Assembly: GCA_022823865.1 (NCBI GenBank)
Contig: JAJEHF010000112.1
Coordinates: 1 to 64,000, forward strand
DNA: 64,000 nt
Direction: 5' to 3'
From: Bryobacterales bacterium
GTDB lineage: Bacteria > Acidobacteriota > Terriglobia > Bryobacterales > UBA6623
Shown: one piece after another, positions 19,850 to 28,588 of the stretch
Layout: the number at the start of each line of letters is the position of its first letter
Numbering within the stretch: position 1 is the stretch's first letter
The notes under the pieces: model-generated
Database searches by the model: none
Seen by the model: the letters and a program-made list of their open reading frames with translations, nothing else
What the model was told of the DNA's origin: nothing
Translations under genes and position numbers: made by a program

Positions 19850-21406
19850 ATGATGAACAAGCTGCTGCTTACCGCCTTGGCCGGCGCCATCATCGCGTAT
19901 GCACAGACCCCGGAAGCGCACATGTCAGAGACGGATCCGCCAGAAAAGCAGACGGCGGCATCTTGGCAGATGTTCGTGTCTGGGACTGCTGAGTTGGCCG
20001 ACTATTCCTATGCGGGGTATGCGTTCGGCAGGGAGGCGATCCCCGAAGTCAGTGGGCCGGTCTTCACGATCACGGACTTCGGGGCCAAGCCCAATGACGA
20101 AGAGTCCGACCACGAGGCAATCCAAGCTGCGATTGACGCGGCGTCGGTCAACGGTGGGGTCGTATACTTTCCCGAGGGTCTTTTCCTCACCCATACAGCA
20201 ACTGACTTCTACAACGACCCAATTTTCATTCGCGGTTCTAACGTCGTGCTCCGCGGGGCTAGCCGCGACAGTACGGTCGTAATGCAGGTACAACCTACGA
20301 CCCTAAAGCCCGCATACGGGTTCTGGTCGTTCAAGACCGAGCCGCTCCGTTTGGACAAGAAATCCCGCAAGATCCGAGTCGAGACTGATGCCTATAGAGG
20401 TCAATCGACGCTGCGCTTGGTGGCCAATGCACCGTGGAGCGAAGGACAATGGGTGCAAGTGAGTGCAACATTGAAGGAGCCGAATTCGATATCGGACCAC
20501 ATTTTCCCTTACGAGCCAACCAAGGAACATGGGCTCCAGAAGCTAGCAAGGGCGGGTCTCAAGATCTCCGAAGTTCACAGACTCGAATCAGTCGAGAGAA
20601 ATACCGTAACGTTCCGGGATCCAATGCTGATTGACATCATACGGTCCACCGACAATTGGCGGGTCCAGCAACTGAGTATGGTCACGAACGTTGGGGTCGA
20701 AGACATCGAGTTTCGTGGAAATATCCCGCCAGGGTATACGCATCACAACGGACATGATTCCACTTGGAGTGCCTTCCAGTTGCGCTTTTGTGGCGACTGC
20801 TGGATTCGCCGAGTGCGATTCCGAGACGTATCCAGAGGCATGCAGGTGACTGGGGGTTCTGGTGTGACAGTCGACGACGTGATCATAGAAGGCAGGAATG
20901 GGCATTACTCTGTCATGATCAAGGGCGGAAAGGGAGTTCTTGTGACGAACGTGAACGACTTGGCAAATCAGTATCACGGACCTTCCATCTCTCATGGCGG
21001 AGTGGGCCATGTTTACCACCGGGTTTCAATGCAACCTGACCAGAGCATCGACATCCACAAGACGGAACCGTCGCGCTACAACCTCTACGACATGATCCTA
21101 GGAGGCCGTCTGGACAAGAGCAGCGGCGGAGGGACACCCCCACGTCACCTGAGGGGCCTTACCTTCTGGAATTTCTGGAATGGGTTGACGGAGGCCCACT
21201 ATTCATTCAAATCGAATTCTCTAATAGATCCGAACATCATTGGTCTGCACGGGCAGCCTGCCACGGTCAATCTCGAGACGGTAGGTTTGCTTGATAGCGT
21301 AGGCGAGGATGTTCTTCCCGAAAGTCTCTATGAAGCGCAACTAGCTAGGCGATTGGAATTAGAGGAAAAGGCCTTAGGCGTGGCAGATCAATCGGATGAT
21401 CAATAG
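19850..21406 (+). CDS. DUF4955 / pectate-lyase-3-type right-handed beta-helix protein, secreted
   Basis: The 518-aa protein starts with a signal peptide (MMNKLLLTALAGAIIAYA). YSYAGYAFGREAIP and then TDFGAKPNDEESDHEAIQAAID with GGVVYFPEG are the signature opening of DUF4955/Pectate_lyase_3 proteins. The rest is beta-helix (NVVLRGAS, VGVEDIEFRG, VTVDDVIIEG). Members usually sit in polysaccharide utilisation loci and are thought to cleave or bind uronate-containing or sulfated glycans; the exact activity is not established here. The start is supported by GAAGAGGA directly upstream, and ATGs at 19850 and 19853 are both usable. It is the first gene of the fucan-type locus. Confidence 0.8.
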   Translation: MMNKLLLTALAGAIIAYAQTPEAHMSETDPPEKQTAASWQMFVSGTAELADYSYAGYAFGREAIPEVSGPVFTITDFGAKPNDEESDHEAIQAAIDAASVNGGVVYFPEGLFLTHTATDFYNDPIFIRGSNVVLRGASRDSTVVMQVQPTTLKPAYGFWSFKTEPLRLDKKSRKIRVETDAYRGQSTLRLVANAPWSEGQWVQVSATLKEPNSISDHIFPYEPTKEHGLQKLARAGLKISEVHRLESVERNTVTFRDPMLIDIIRSTDNWRVQQLSMVTNVGVEDIEFRGNIPPGYTHHNGHDSTWSAFQLRFCGDCWIRRVRFRDVSRGMQVTGGSGVTVDDVIIEGRNGHYSVMIKGGKGVLVTNVNDLANQYHGPSISHGGVGHVYHRVSMQPDQSIDIHKTEPSRYNLYDMILGGRLDKSSGGGTPPRHLRGLTFWNFWNGLTEAHYSFKSNSLIDPNIIGLHGQPATVNLETVGLLDSVGEDVLPESLYEAQLARRLELEEKALGVADQSDDQ

Positions 21407-21525
21407 CTCATCAGCCTGTCGCAGAAGTCTTGGCCGAGCAGATCGCCCCGATTCCGCCGCATCCCAAGCACGGAAGGGCTGTTCGACCGGCTATTGATGG
21501 CGAGTCCAAAACGTTGAATGGCCTC

Positions 21526-21990
21526 TCATAGGCGTTCGATGCCTTCCACGGACGACAAGCTCACGATCGACTTTTCGAGTGGGCTGTCAGCTGCGACGAG
21601 TATCGGGGTGTGCGGGCGAGTTGGAATAGGCCGAAGCGCGTAGAACGAGGATTCGAGTATGGTACCGTGACTTGTCGAGAGGTGGAGGGCACTTGCCGCA
21701 ACGACCAGATCGGTTAGCCGGTACGGTGCGCCCGCGGATCTAGCGCGGTAAGCCAAGTCAGCGGCTGCCTCCGATACAGCTTCATCGATGGGGAGATCCG
21801 CGATAAACTTCGGGTTCTGCACAACCGCTCGTTACTTCTGCCGGCGCGCATCACTCCATGGTTCAAGTTCAACCGGCGCGCCAACATGCTCAGTGGGTAG
21901 GCGCGGCCTTGACGCGAGAACGCACAGCCGGGCCCGTACTTCGTCCAAGTCCAAGCACGTCTATCCACGAGTATCGACAAGTAGCACGAG
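21526..21990 (-). pseudogene. Decayed PIN-domain (VapC-like) gene
   Basis: On the minus strand a 98-aa open stretch reads LPIDEAVSEAAADLAYRAR and RLTDLVVAASALHL, the pattern of the C-terminal half of PIN-domain toxins (conserved acidic Asp before two small residues). Continuing upstream in the same frame gives [11 protein letters not shown], like a PIN N-terminus, but two in-frame stops interrupt it (near 21,960 and 21,830). The part after the motif lacks the usual final strand. The call rests on motif memory only. No antitoxin gene is visible. Confidence 0.4.
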
Positions 21991-22129
21991 ATCATCCTCT
22001 TCTACGAAGGGTGAGCTGTTCTGCGGAGAAATTCAAGAGAGCACATCTGTCAGTGCCGAGTTTCGGACTTCCGCTATCTCACGTTTTCAAGTCGGTAGCT
22101 GCGACGCCTCAGTGCAGATGCGAGAAATT

Positions 22130-22157
22130 TTGCAAAGTCATTGGGGTCTGTTACAAT
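22130..22157 (+). promoter_or_regulatory. Candidate promoter of the GH95 gene
   Basis: TTGCAA, a 16-base spacer and TACAAT. Transcription would begin about six to seven bases downstream, at or next to the proposed TTG start codon (22164), so the message could be leaderless. Confidence 0.35.
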
Positions 22158-22163
22158 TTATTC

Positions 22164-24479
22164 TTGCAACGCACAGCGATTCTCTGGCCAGTCCTCGTGG
22201 TCGAAGCACTTTTCGCTTCCATCGCGGTCGCAGCACCAGTGCTGTGGTACGAACGCCCCGCAGGCGAATGGAACGAAGCTCTGCCTGTCGGGAACGGGCA
22301 TCTGGGTGGCATGGTATTCGGGCGAACTGAAATCGAGCGAATCCAACTCAACACCGACACTCTCTGGGCGGGATCGCCTCAGCAACGAGATATTCCCGGG
22401 GCCTTTCGACATCTCCCCGAAGTCCGCAGAATGCTATTTGCCGGACAATACGCAGAAGCAGAACGCATGGTTGAGGAAACCATGATGAGTGAGAGGGTCT
22501 ATCCCAAGGGCTATCAGCCTTTAGGGGACTTGTGGATTGAGTCCCTTACTTCCGCTCGGGCGAGCAACTACCGGCGCGAACTTGATCTCGAAACCGGTAT
22601 CGCTACGGCCGTCTGGACAGCCGACGATGTAACATTCAGGCGCGAGGTCTATTCGAGCGCCCCGCACGGCGTGTTGGTTGTCCGGGCCGAGGCTGATCGG
22701 CCGGGAGCGATCTCAATGCGAGTGCGTTTGGATCGTCGGGCCGATGCCGCCACGACCTTGAATGGCACCAAACTCGTACTGCGCGGTCGTGCCAGCCATG
22801 AGGGAAAGCAATTGGGAGTCCGCTTCGAAGCTCGGCTCAGAGCTGTCGCGGAGAATGGAAGCATCGAAGCCAAGGACGATTTCCTTGAGATCGACCAAGC
22901 CGACTCTGTCACGCTTGTTCTGGCTGCGGCCACCGACTATCACGGAGGTGAGCCGTCGGATGAGGCAGAACGGCGTCTGCAAGATGCAGCAATCAGCCAC
23001 TCCGCATTGCGTACGGCCCATGTCGAAGACCATGCCACGATCTTCAGACGCGTCCTTCTCGACCTTGGCGGGCACGCAAAGAAATCGGAGCCGGTCGACG
23101 AGCGCTTGCGCTTAGTCCGTGAGGGCCATCAAGACCCTGATTTGGTTGCCACCTATTTCCAATACGGCCGCTATCTCCTCATGGCGGCGTCCAGGCCGGG
23201 CACCATGCCCGCCAACCTTCAGGGAATCTGGAATGACGAGATGGCTCCGCCGTGGAACTCGGACTACCACATCAACATCAACGTTCAGATGAACTACTGG
23301 CCAGCGGATGTAACCAACCTTTCCGAAATGCAGGAGCCGCTGTGGGACCTTCTCGACAACCTGCGCGTGCGAGGCAGAAAGACAGCTAGGCAGCATTACA
23401 ACGCACGTGGCTTCGTGGCGCACCATTCTACCGATGCTTGGTGGTGGACAAGCCCGGTGGGGCGTGCTCAGTACGGTATGTGGCCCACGGGCGCGGCTTG
23501 GGCATCGAGGCACCTTTGGGAGGCATACCTGTTCAACCAGGATCGCGCCTTCCTCCGTCAGCGGGCCTATCCAATTCTGAAGGAAGCGGCGGAATTCTTC
23601 TTGGATTGGCTAGTCGAGCATCCGAGCACGGGCGAATGGGTGAGCGGTCCGTCGACCTCTCCGGAGAACGATTTCCGGACAGACACGGGAGAGCGCGCAC
23701 GGCTCACGATGGGGCCTGCGATGGATCAGCAGATCATTTGGGACCTGTTCACCAATATTCTCGATGCTAGCTCGGAGCTAGGTATCGCGGATGGCTTCAC
23801 CGACGAGATCCTCGCGAAGCGATCAAGGCTGGCCGGGCCTAGGATCGGAAGCGACGGGCGTCTGATGGAATGGCCGGAGGAGCTTCCGGAAGCAAGGCCC
23901 GGCCATCGGCACATTTCACACGCCTTCGGTCTACATCCGGGAAGCCAGTTCACTCTGCGCGGAACGCCTGGCCTCGCCCGTGCGGTCCGGCGGTCCATAG
24001 AGCACCGCTTGGCGCACGGCGGCGGTCGGACCGGATGGAGCCGGGCGTGGCTGATCAACCTCTGGGCTCGGTTGGAGGATGCGGAGAAGGCGCACGAGAA
24101 CTTCCAGGCATTGCTGGCCAAATCAACATTGGAGAATCTGCTCGACACTCATCCTCCATTCCAGATTGATGGCAATCTCGGCGGAACAGCTGCGGTGGCG
24201 GAAATGCTTCTGCAGTCCCACGCGGGCGAGATCCACCTGCTGCCGGCACTTCCGGCTGCATGGCCGCAAGGCTCGGTCCATGGCTTGAAGGCTCGAGGAG
24301 GATTCGAAGTCTCCATCTCGTGGGACAACGGGAAGCTGCAACGGGCGTCGATACTCTCTCTCGCAGGCAATGCATGCAAGGTGCGCGTTGCTGGAGCCGA
24401 CAGCGTTCGGACAATCAAGACGGTACCGGGAAAGACGTACTCGCTGGAAGGTGTCGCATCGAATGAACCGAAATTGTGA
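22164..24479 (+). CDS. GH95 alpha-L-fucosidase, secreted
   Basis: This predicted retaining-free (inverting) GH95 glycosidase removes alpha-L-fucose, typically 1,2-linked, from glycans. The recognisable family begins at [21 protein letters not shown]. Conserved landmarks follow: NLQGIWND and [11 protein letters not shown] (catalytic Asn region, residue ~370), [10 protein letters not shown] (general-acid Glu region, ~500), [13 protein letters not shown], and [10 protein letters not shown] (catalytic Asp region, ~668). The start is moved from the track's 21858 to TTG 22164, because the extra 102 residues are unlike the family and overlap the decayed PIN gene, while the TTG opens a signal peptide ([23 protein letters not shown]). 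The resulting 771 aa is normal for GH95. The GMC gene follows 89 bases later. Confidence 0.88.
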   Translation: MQRTAILWPVLVVEALFASIAVAAPVLWYERPAGEWNEALPVGNGHLGGMVFGRTEIERIQLNTDTLWAGSPQQRDIPGAFRHLPEVRRMLFAGQYAEAERMVEETMMSERVYPKGYQPLGDLWIESLTSARASNYRRELDLETGIATAVWTADDVTFRREVYSSAPHGVLVVRAEADRPGAISMRVRLDRRADAATTLNGTKLVLRGRASHEGKQLGVRFEARLRAVAENGSIEAKDDFLEIDQADSVTLVLAAATDYHGGEPSDEAERRLQDAAISHSALRTAHVEDHATIFRRVLLDLGGHAKKSEPVDERLRLVREGHQDPDLVATYFQYGRYLLMAASRPGTMPANLQGIWNDEMAPPWNSDYHININVQMNYWPADVTNLSEMQEPLWDLLDNLRVRGRKTARQHYNARGFVAHHSTDAWWWTSPVGRAQYGMWPTGAAWASRHLWEAYLFNQDRAFLRQRAYPILKEAAEFFLDWLVEHPSTGEWVSGPSTSPENDFRTDTGERARLTMGPAMDQQIIWDLFTNILDASSELGIADGFTDEILAKRSRLAGPRIGSDGRLMEWPEELPEARPGHRHISHAFGLHPGSQFTLRGTPGLARAVRRSIEHRLAHGGGRTGWSRAWLINLWARLEDAEKAHENFQALLAKSTLENLLDTHPPFQIDGNLGGTAAVAEMLLQSHAGEIHLLPALPAAWPQGSVHGLKARGGFEVSISWDNGKLQRASILSLAGNACKVRVAGADSVRTIKTVPGKTYSLEGVASNEPKL

Positions 24480-24553
24480 TCGGCGGAGTTCGACTGGCTC
24501 GCCGGCGGAACAGAGCGACGGGTCGAAGCGAACGGCAGCAGAGATTGCACCGT

Positions 24554-24560
24554 AAAGGAG
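24554..24560 (+). promoter_or_regulatory. Ribosome binding site deciding the GMC start
   Basis: AAAGGAG sits eight bases before TTG 24569. The GTG at 24476 that the ORF track uses has no such site and overlaps the stop of the fucosidase gene. Confidence 0.6.
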
Positions 24561-24568
24561 AACAGCCT

Positions 24569-26167
24569 TTGGCCCGCACGGATTTCGATGTCATCGTTGT
24601 GGGAAGCGGGCCCGGCGGCGGCATTGCCGCCTATGCCTTGGCGCGAGCGGGCTTGCAGGTGGGCTTAGTGGAGGCCGGCCCGCGACTCAGTCTCGCCGGC
24701 TACAACCCACACAGATGGCCATACCAATCCCGCGACGGGCGACCTGACCGATACTGGCGGGAGAGCTTCCTTCGCGGACATTACACCCCGGTTGGTAACC
24801 GGCCGGGCCACGGCCAGATTCGGGCGCTGGGCGGCAGGTCGCTCTGCTGGGCAGGGCATTCACTTCGGTTTGGCCCGAAGGATTTCGAGCAATGGCCGAT
24901 TTCTTACGAGCAGGTTGCCCCCTATTACAGCCGGGCCGAGCGGCTGATGGGTGTCTACGGGAACCGCGACGGCCTCTGGAATCTGCCCGACGGTGAGTTT
25001 CTGAAGCCTGTTCCTATGCGTTGCGGCGAAGTGCAACTCCGGAAGGGAGTCGCAAGGCTGCGGAGTCGGGGCGCGAACATGGCCTTTGTTGCCCAGCGCA
25101 AGGCCATGCTGACCCAACTTCCGGACAAGCCCGAGTGGAAGTACCGTCAGAAGTGCCACTATTGCGGACACTGCACGGGTTGTGCTGTCGAGGCCAAGTA
25201 CACATCTGTCAACACACCGATTCCGCTGGCCGAGGAAACCGGCAACTTGACGATTCTGACCGAGTCAATGGTGACGCGCGTCCGCGAATCGCGGGACGGT
25301 GGTAGCGTCGCGGGCGTCGAGTGCCGATTTGAGGACGGCACGTCGCTGGATCTCAGCGGCAAGGCGGTCGTTCTCTCGTGCAGCGCCATCGAGACCGCTC
25401 GCGTGCTCCTCGCATCTTCCATCGCGAATTCCAGCGGCCAGGTGGGAAGAAACCTTGCGAGCCACTTCGGAGTCACTGTGCGCGGGTTCTTTCCCCAGAT
25501 CCTCGATCGAGACGCCTCCAACGACGACGGCACGAATTACTATCACTCGCTACTGACCGGGTTGTACTGGGACGAGCCGAGCCCAAATTTCGAAGGGACC
25601 TACCAGGTGCAGTGCGGCTCGGGAGTGACGGCTCACCGCCGAGTCATCCGTACGGCCCCTGGCTATGGCAAGGAACTCAAGACGAGGCTGCGGGAATGGA
25701 ACATCGGTCACGCAGGGATGAACATGCAGGGGACAACGCTGATCTCCTCACGGAAGTTCGTAGATCTCGATCCGGAACGAAACGATCAATTCGACATGCC
25801 TGTTGCGCGAGTGCATTTGCATTACGAGGACTCCGACGTAGCAATGGCACAGGACATGGTTGCCAAGTGCGAAGAGATCATTCGCGCAGGCGGAGGTGAA
25901 GTTCTGCACTCCCCGGGCACCGTCCGAGTGCGCGACCTTCATATGGACCGCAACCACTGGGTGGGAACGGCAAGGATGGGGGATGATCCAAGCGCTTCGG
26001 TCGTGGATTCAAGCGGCCGATCCCACGATCTGCCGAACCTATTCATCGCAGACGCCTCAGTCTATCCGGCCTATCCCGAGAAAAACCCGACGCTCACCAA
26101 CGTTGCCCTGTCATGGCGCACCGCCGATGGAATCATCGAGCGGTTTCGTCGTGGCGAAATCGGATGA
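24569..26167 (+). CDS. GMC-family FAD oxidoreductase with Cys cluster
   Basis: The protein is 532 aa from the TTG start. It opens with the FAD-binding motif DVIVVGSGPGGGIAAYALA and continues GLVEAG. At residues ~196-206 it carries CHYCGHCTGC, four cysteines with two-residue spacing, seen in the subset of GMC proteins related to sugar and gluconate dehydrogenases. The C-terminal GMC domain has NHWVGTARMG (catalytic His) and NPTLTNVAL (second catalytic position Asn). It probably oxidises a sugar or polyol alcohol, passing electrons to a membrane or periplasmic acceptor. The substrate is unknown; its place between fucosidase and sulfatase suggests fucose or a related sugar, which is inference. 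No signal peptide is evident. Confidence 0.85.
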   Translation: MARTDFDVIVVGSGPGGGIAAYALARAGLQVGLVEAGPRLSLAGYNPHRWPYQSRDGRPDRYWRESFLRGHYTPVGNRPGHGQIRALGGRSLCWAGHSLRFGPKDFEQWPISYEQVAPYYSRAERLMGVYGNRDGLWNLPDGEFLKPVPMRCGEVQLRKGVARLRSRGANMAFVAQRKAMLTQLPDKPEWKYRQKCHYCGHCTGCAVEAKYTSVNTPIPLAEETGNLTILTESMVTRVRESRDGGSVAGVECRFEDGTSLDLSGKAVVLSCSAIETARVLLASSIANSSGQVGRNLASHFGVTVRGFFPQILDRDASNDDGTNYYHSLLTGLYWDEPSPNFEGTYQVQCGSGVTAHRRVIRTAPGYGKELKTRLREWNIGHAGMNMQGTTLISSRKFVDLDPERNDQFDMPVARVHLHYEDSDVAMAQDMVAKCEEIIRAGGGEVLHSPGTVRVRDLHMDRNHWVGTARMGDDPSASVVDSSGRSHDLPNLFIADASVYPAYPEKNPTLTNVALSWRTADGIIERFRRGEIG

Positions 26168-26717
26168 CGGATAGATGGCATCAGGGTTGAGACTGACTCC
26201 ACAGCGGTCCAAGCTGTCATCTTGGGCACCACTCGTTGCGCAGCATTCCGGCACTGACCGGATTGCGGGTGCTGCTCCTATGGAGCGCGCGTCGGATACC
26301 TCGCGCCGACTGGCGGATAGTCACCAGAGGTTGACTTGCCTATCTATACCCGGTTCCTTGAAGTGGAGCCAGAGGCATGCTATCGCGGGTTCGTACCGAC
26401 ATCTCTTGATGTGGCAGTCGGCGCTCGGAAACGAGTCAGAGGCCGCGGCCACGTCGAGGCTCCCGCTGATTTCGAAAGCGACAGGAGAGATACGCGGCGC
26501 GCCGGGAGTCGCGACCGGCAAGAGCTTTGGCTGGTCGGACAGCATCGCATGCGTCCGCATCCTTCTGGCTGCGAGATCGAAGGCACAAGGAGGAAGTCAG
26601 TTCGTGCTGCACAGAGCTGATTGGGGAGTACGCTAGCGTGGTCTTCCGCAGCAGCACGACAGGCTTGCAAGTGATGGGCGGATCTTAGTGACAATTGAAA
26701 TGAGGAGGTAACGGGAA
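26168..26717. other. 550-base gap before the sulfatase, no convincing gene
   Basis: Three overlapping ORFs of 94-153 aa occur here on both strands. Their translations are rich in Arg, Ser and Ala without domain pattern, and none has a good ribosome binding site. Only the last 20 bases are clearly functional (the sulfatase RBS). It may be remnant sequence. Confidence 0.4.
26702..26708 (+). promoter_or_regulatory. Strong ribosome binding site of the first sulfatase
   Basis: GAGGAGG lies nine bases before ATG 26718, one of the best Shine-Dalgarno matches in the window. It fixes the start. Confidence 0.65.
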
Positions 26718-28148
26718 ATGTTGGATTTGAATCGTCGAGAAGTGTTGAAGTCGCTGGCAGCCGCGGGAATCGCCCCGGCTTCCAGTCTTGGCATCCCCGT
26801 CCAGGATTGTCCGAACGTCATTCTATGCATGGCCGATGACCAGGGGTGGGGCGACACAGGCTACAACGGGCATCCCTTCCTCAAGACACCTCATCTCGAT
26901 GCAATGAGCGAGTCAGGGCTTCGCTTCGACCGATTCTATTCCGGGGCACCGGTCTGCGCTCCAACTCGTGGAAGTGTCCTTACCGGGCGGCACCCGTTTC
27001 GATACGGAATCTGGAGTGCAAATGCGGGCCGCATGCTGAAAGAGGAGTTGACGCTCGCCGAGATGTTGAAGGGTCAGGGCTACGTGACCGGCCACTTCGG
27101 GAAATGGCACTTAGGCACGTTGACAAACGACCAGTTTGACGGTCGACGGGGAGGTCGAAAGCTCGAGAATTTTGCCCCTCCTTGGGAACATGGATTCGAC
27201 GAGTCGTTCTCCTCGGAAGTGCAAATGCCAACTTTTGACCCGATGAAGAACCAAGTCTTCCCGTCAAACTACTGGACCGGGCCCGGCCAGTACGCGACCG
27301 ACAATTTGGAGGGGGACGACTCGCGCGTCATTATGGACAGGGCTATCCCGTTCATTCGGAAAGCGGTGGAGAGCAGCACGCCGTTCTTTGCCGTAATCTG
27401 GTTCCACTCGCCCCACAGCCCCGTGCTCGCTAGCCCGGCCCACCGTGCCCTGTACGAGGGCGTCACGGAGAACGAGCGGCACTACTTCGGATGCATCTCG
27501 GCGTTGGACGAGCAAGTTGGCCGACTTCGGGCGACTCTTCGGGAGATCGGTGTGGCCGACAACACCATGCTCTGGTACTGCAGCGACAACGGCCCGGAGG
27601 GCAAGACGGCCCGTTCGGGACGGAACTGTGGTTCAACAGGGGGCTTGCGCGGCCGCAAGCGAAGCCTCTTCGAGGGCGGAATTCGAGTGCCGGGGATCTT
27701 GGAGTGGCCGAGCCGAATCAAGCCCGGCCGGTCAACCTCGGTGCCTTGCTCTACGAGCGACTATGTCCCGACCGTGGCCGAAGCGGCAGGTCTACAGATC
27801 ACGGCCGACTCCCGGCCGATGGACGGTTTGAGTCTGATCCCTATGATCGAAGATCGAATGACCGTCCGCGGGAAGGCGATAGCGTTCCAGTGCCCGGAGG
27901 GCGGGAAGAACGGGGCCGCGAGCCGCCTCGGGTCGCCTACCCACGCTCTGATCGGGGACAGGCATAAGCTCCTGTCGTATCTTGATGATGACCGCGACGA
28001 AGAGGACATGCTCTTTGACATCGCTCTCGATCCGGGGGAGCACTACAACATCGTCAGCGACCACCGCAATTTGGCCCGCAAGATGAAGCGGGAACTCAGA
28101 CGATGGGATGCGTCATGCTCCAGTAGCCACCAAGGGGCAGACTATTGA
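26718..28148 (+). CDS. Sulfatase (type I, formylglycine-dependent), twin-arginine leader
   Basis: The 476-aa alkaline-phosphatase-superfamily sulfatase hydrolyses sulfate esters. Metal ligands are in MADDQGWGD. The formylglycine site is C80 in CAPTRGSVLTGR, with Thr in place of the commoner Ser. GKWHLG, SPHSP and SDNGPEG supply the remaining active-site residues, and GGLRGRKRSLFEGGIRVP is also typical. The N-terminus MLDLNRREVLKSLAAAG looks like a Tat leader. As the last gene of the plus-strand polysaccharide locus after DUF4955, GH95 and GMC proteins, it probably desulfates the same glycan. No formylglycine-generating or anaerobic sulfatase-maturing enzyme lies in the window. Confidence 0.9.
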   Translation: MLDLNRREVLKSLAAAGIAPASSLGIPVQDCPNVILCMADDQGWGDTGYNGHPFLKTPHLDAMSESGLRFDRFYSGAPVCAPTRGSVLTGRHPFRYGIWSANAGRMLKEELTLAEMLKGQGYVTGHFGKWHLGTLTNDQFDGRRGGRKLENFAPPWEHGFDESFSSEVQMPTFDPMKNQVFPSNYWTGPGQYATDNLEGDDSRVIMDRAIPFIRKAVESSTPFFAVIWFHSPHSPVLASPAHRALYEGVTENERHYFGCISALDEQVGRLRATLREIGVADNTMLWYCSDNGPEGKTARSGRNCGSTGGLRGRKRSLFEGGIRVPGILEWPSRIKPGRSTSVPCSTSDYVPTVAEAAGLQITADSRPMDGLSLIPMIEDRMTVRGKAIAFQCPEGGKNGAASRLGSPTHALIGDRHKLLSYLDDDRDEEDMLFDIALDPGEHYNIVSDHRNLARKMKRELRRWDASCSSSHQGADY

Positions 28149-28294
28149 TCGATTGGCAAGAAACAAGTTAGCGCTTAGCCGATAGTGCCTCCGGGCAAGA
28201 TCGACAGTCGAGTTGCCGATGACAATCTGTCTGCTCAGCTTCGACCGAGCGCCCTGATCCCCCGTCATGCCCGACGAACGCCCTTCCCACTTGA

Positions 28295-28585
28295 TCACAG
28301 TTCCTGCGACTCGCGCCAAAGCTGGCAGGCCGAGGAGAAACGATGGCGGGCGAGCGCTACCAGCGCGGCGGTCCGGAGCGATTCCTTGGAGCGATGCAGG
28401 TAGAGCGCTCGGTCGCTGAAGCCTAGTGCGGTAACGATGTCTTGGCGCGCCAAGGCCAGCTTGGCCTCGTGACGGCAGTGGGCGGCCTCGCTCTCTACGG
28501 CGAGGATGTCCTCGAGCCGCGTCCCGCATCGGTAGCATTTCGTCCCGGACTTGTACGGTGCCCCGCAAGTTGGACAGTTCGTCAC
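28295..28585 (-). CDS. Small zinc-ribbon protein, last gene of the chaperone operon
   Basis: The 96-aa protein starts at a GTG three bases after the Hsp70 stop, so it is translationally linked. It begins CPTCGAPYKSGTKCYRCG, two CxxC pairs forming a zinc ribbon. It continues as a helical segment (HEAKLALARQDIVTALGFSDRAL) with TPR-like character. No enzymatic motif is visible. It may be an adaptor that binds a client or the Hsp70; this is inference from position. Confidence 0.7.
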   Translation of the reverse strand: MTNCPTCGAPYKSGTKCYRCGTRLEDILAVESEAAHCRHEAKLALARQDIVTALGFSDRALYLHRSKESLRTAALVALARHRFSSACQLWRESQEL

Positions 28586-28588
28586 GGT

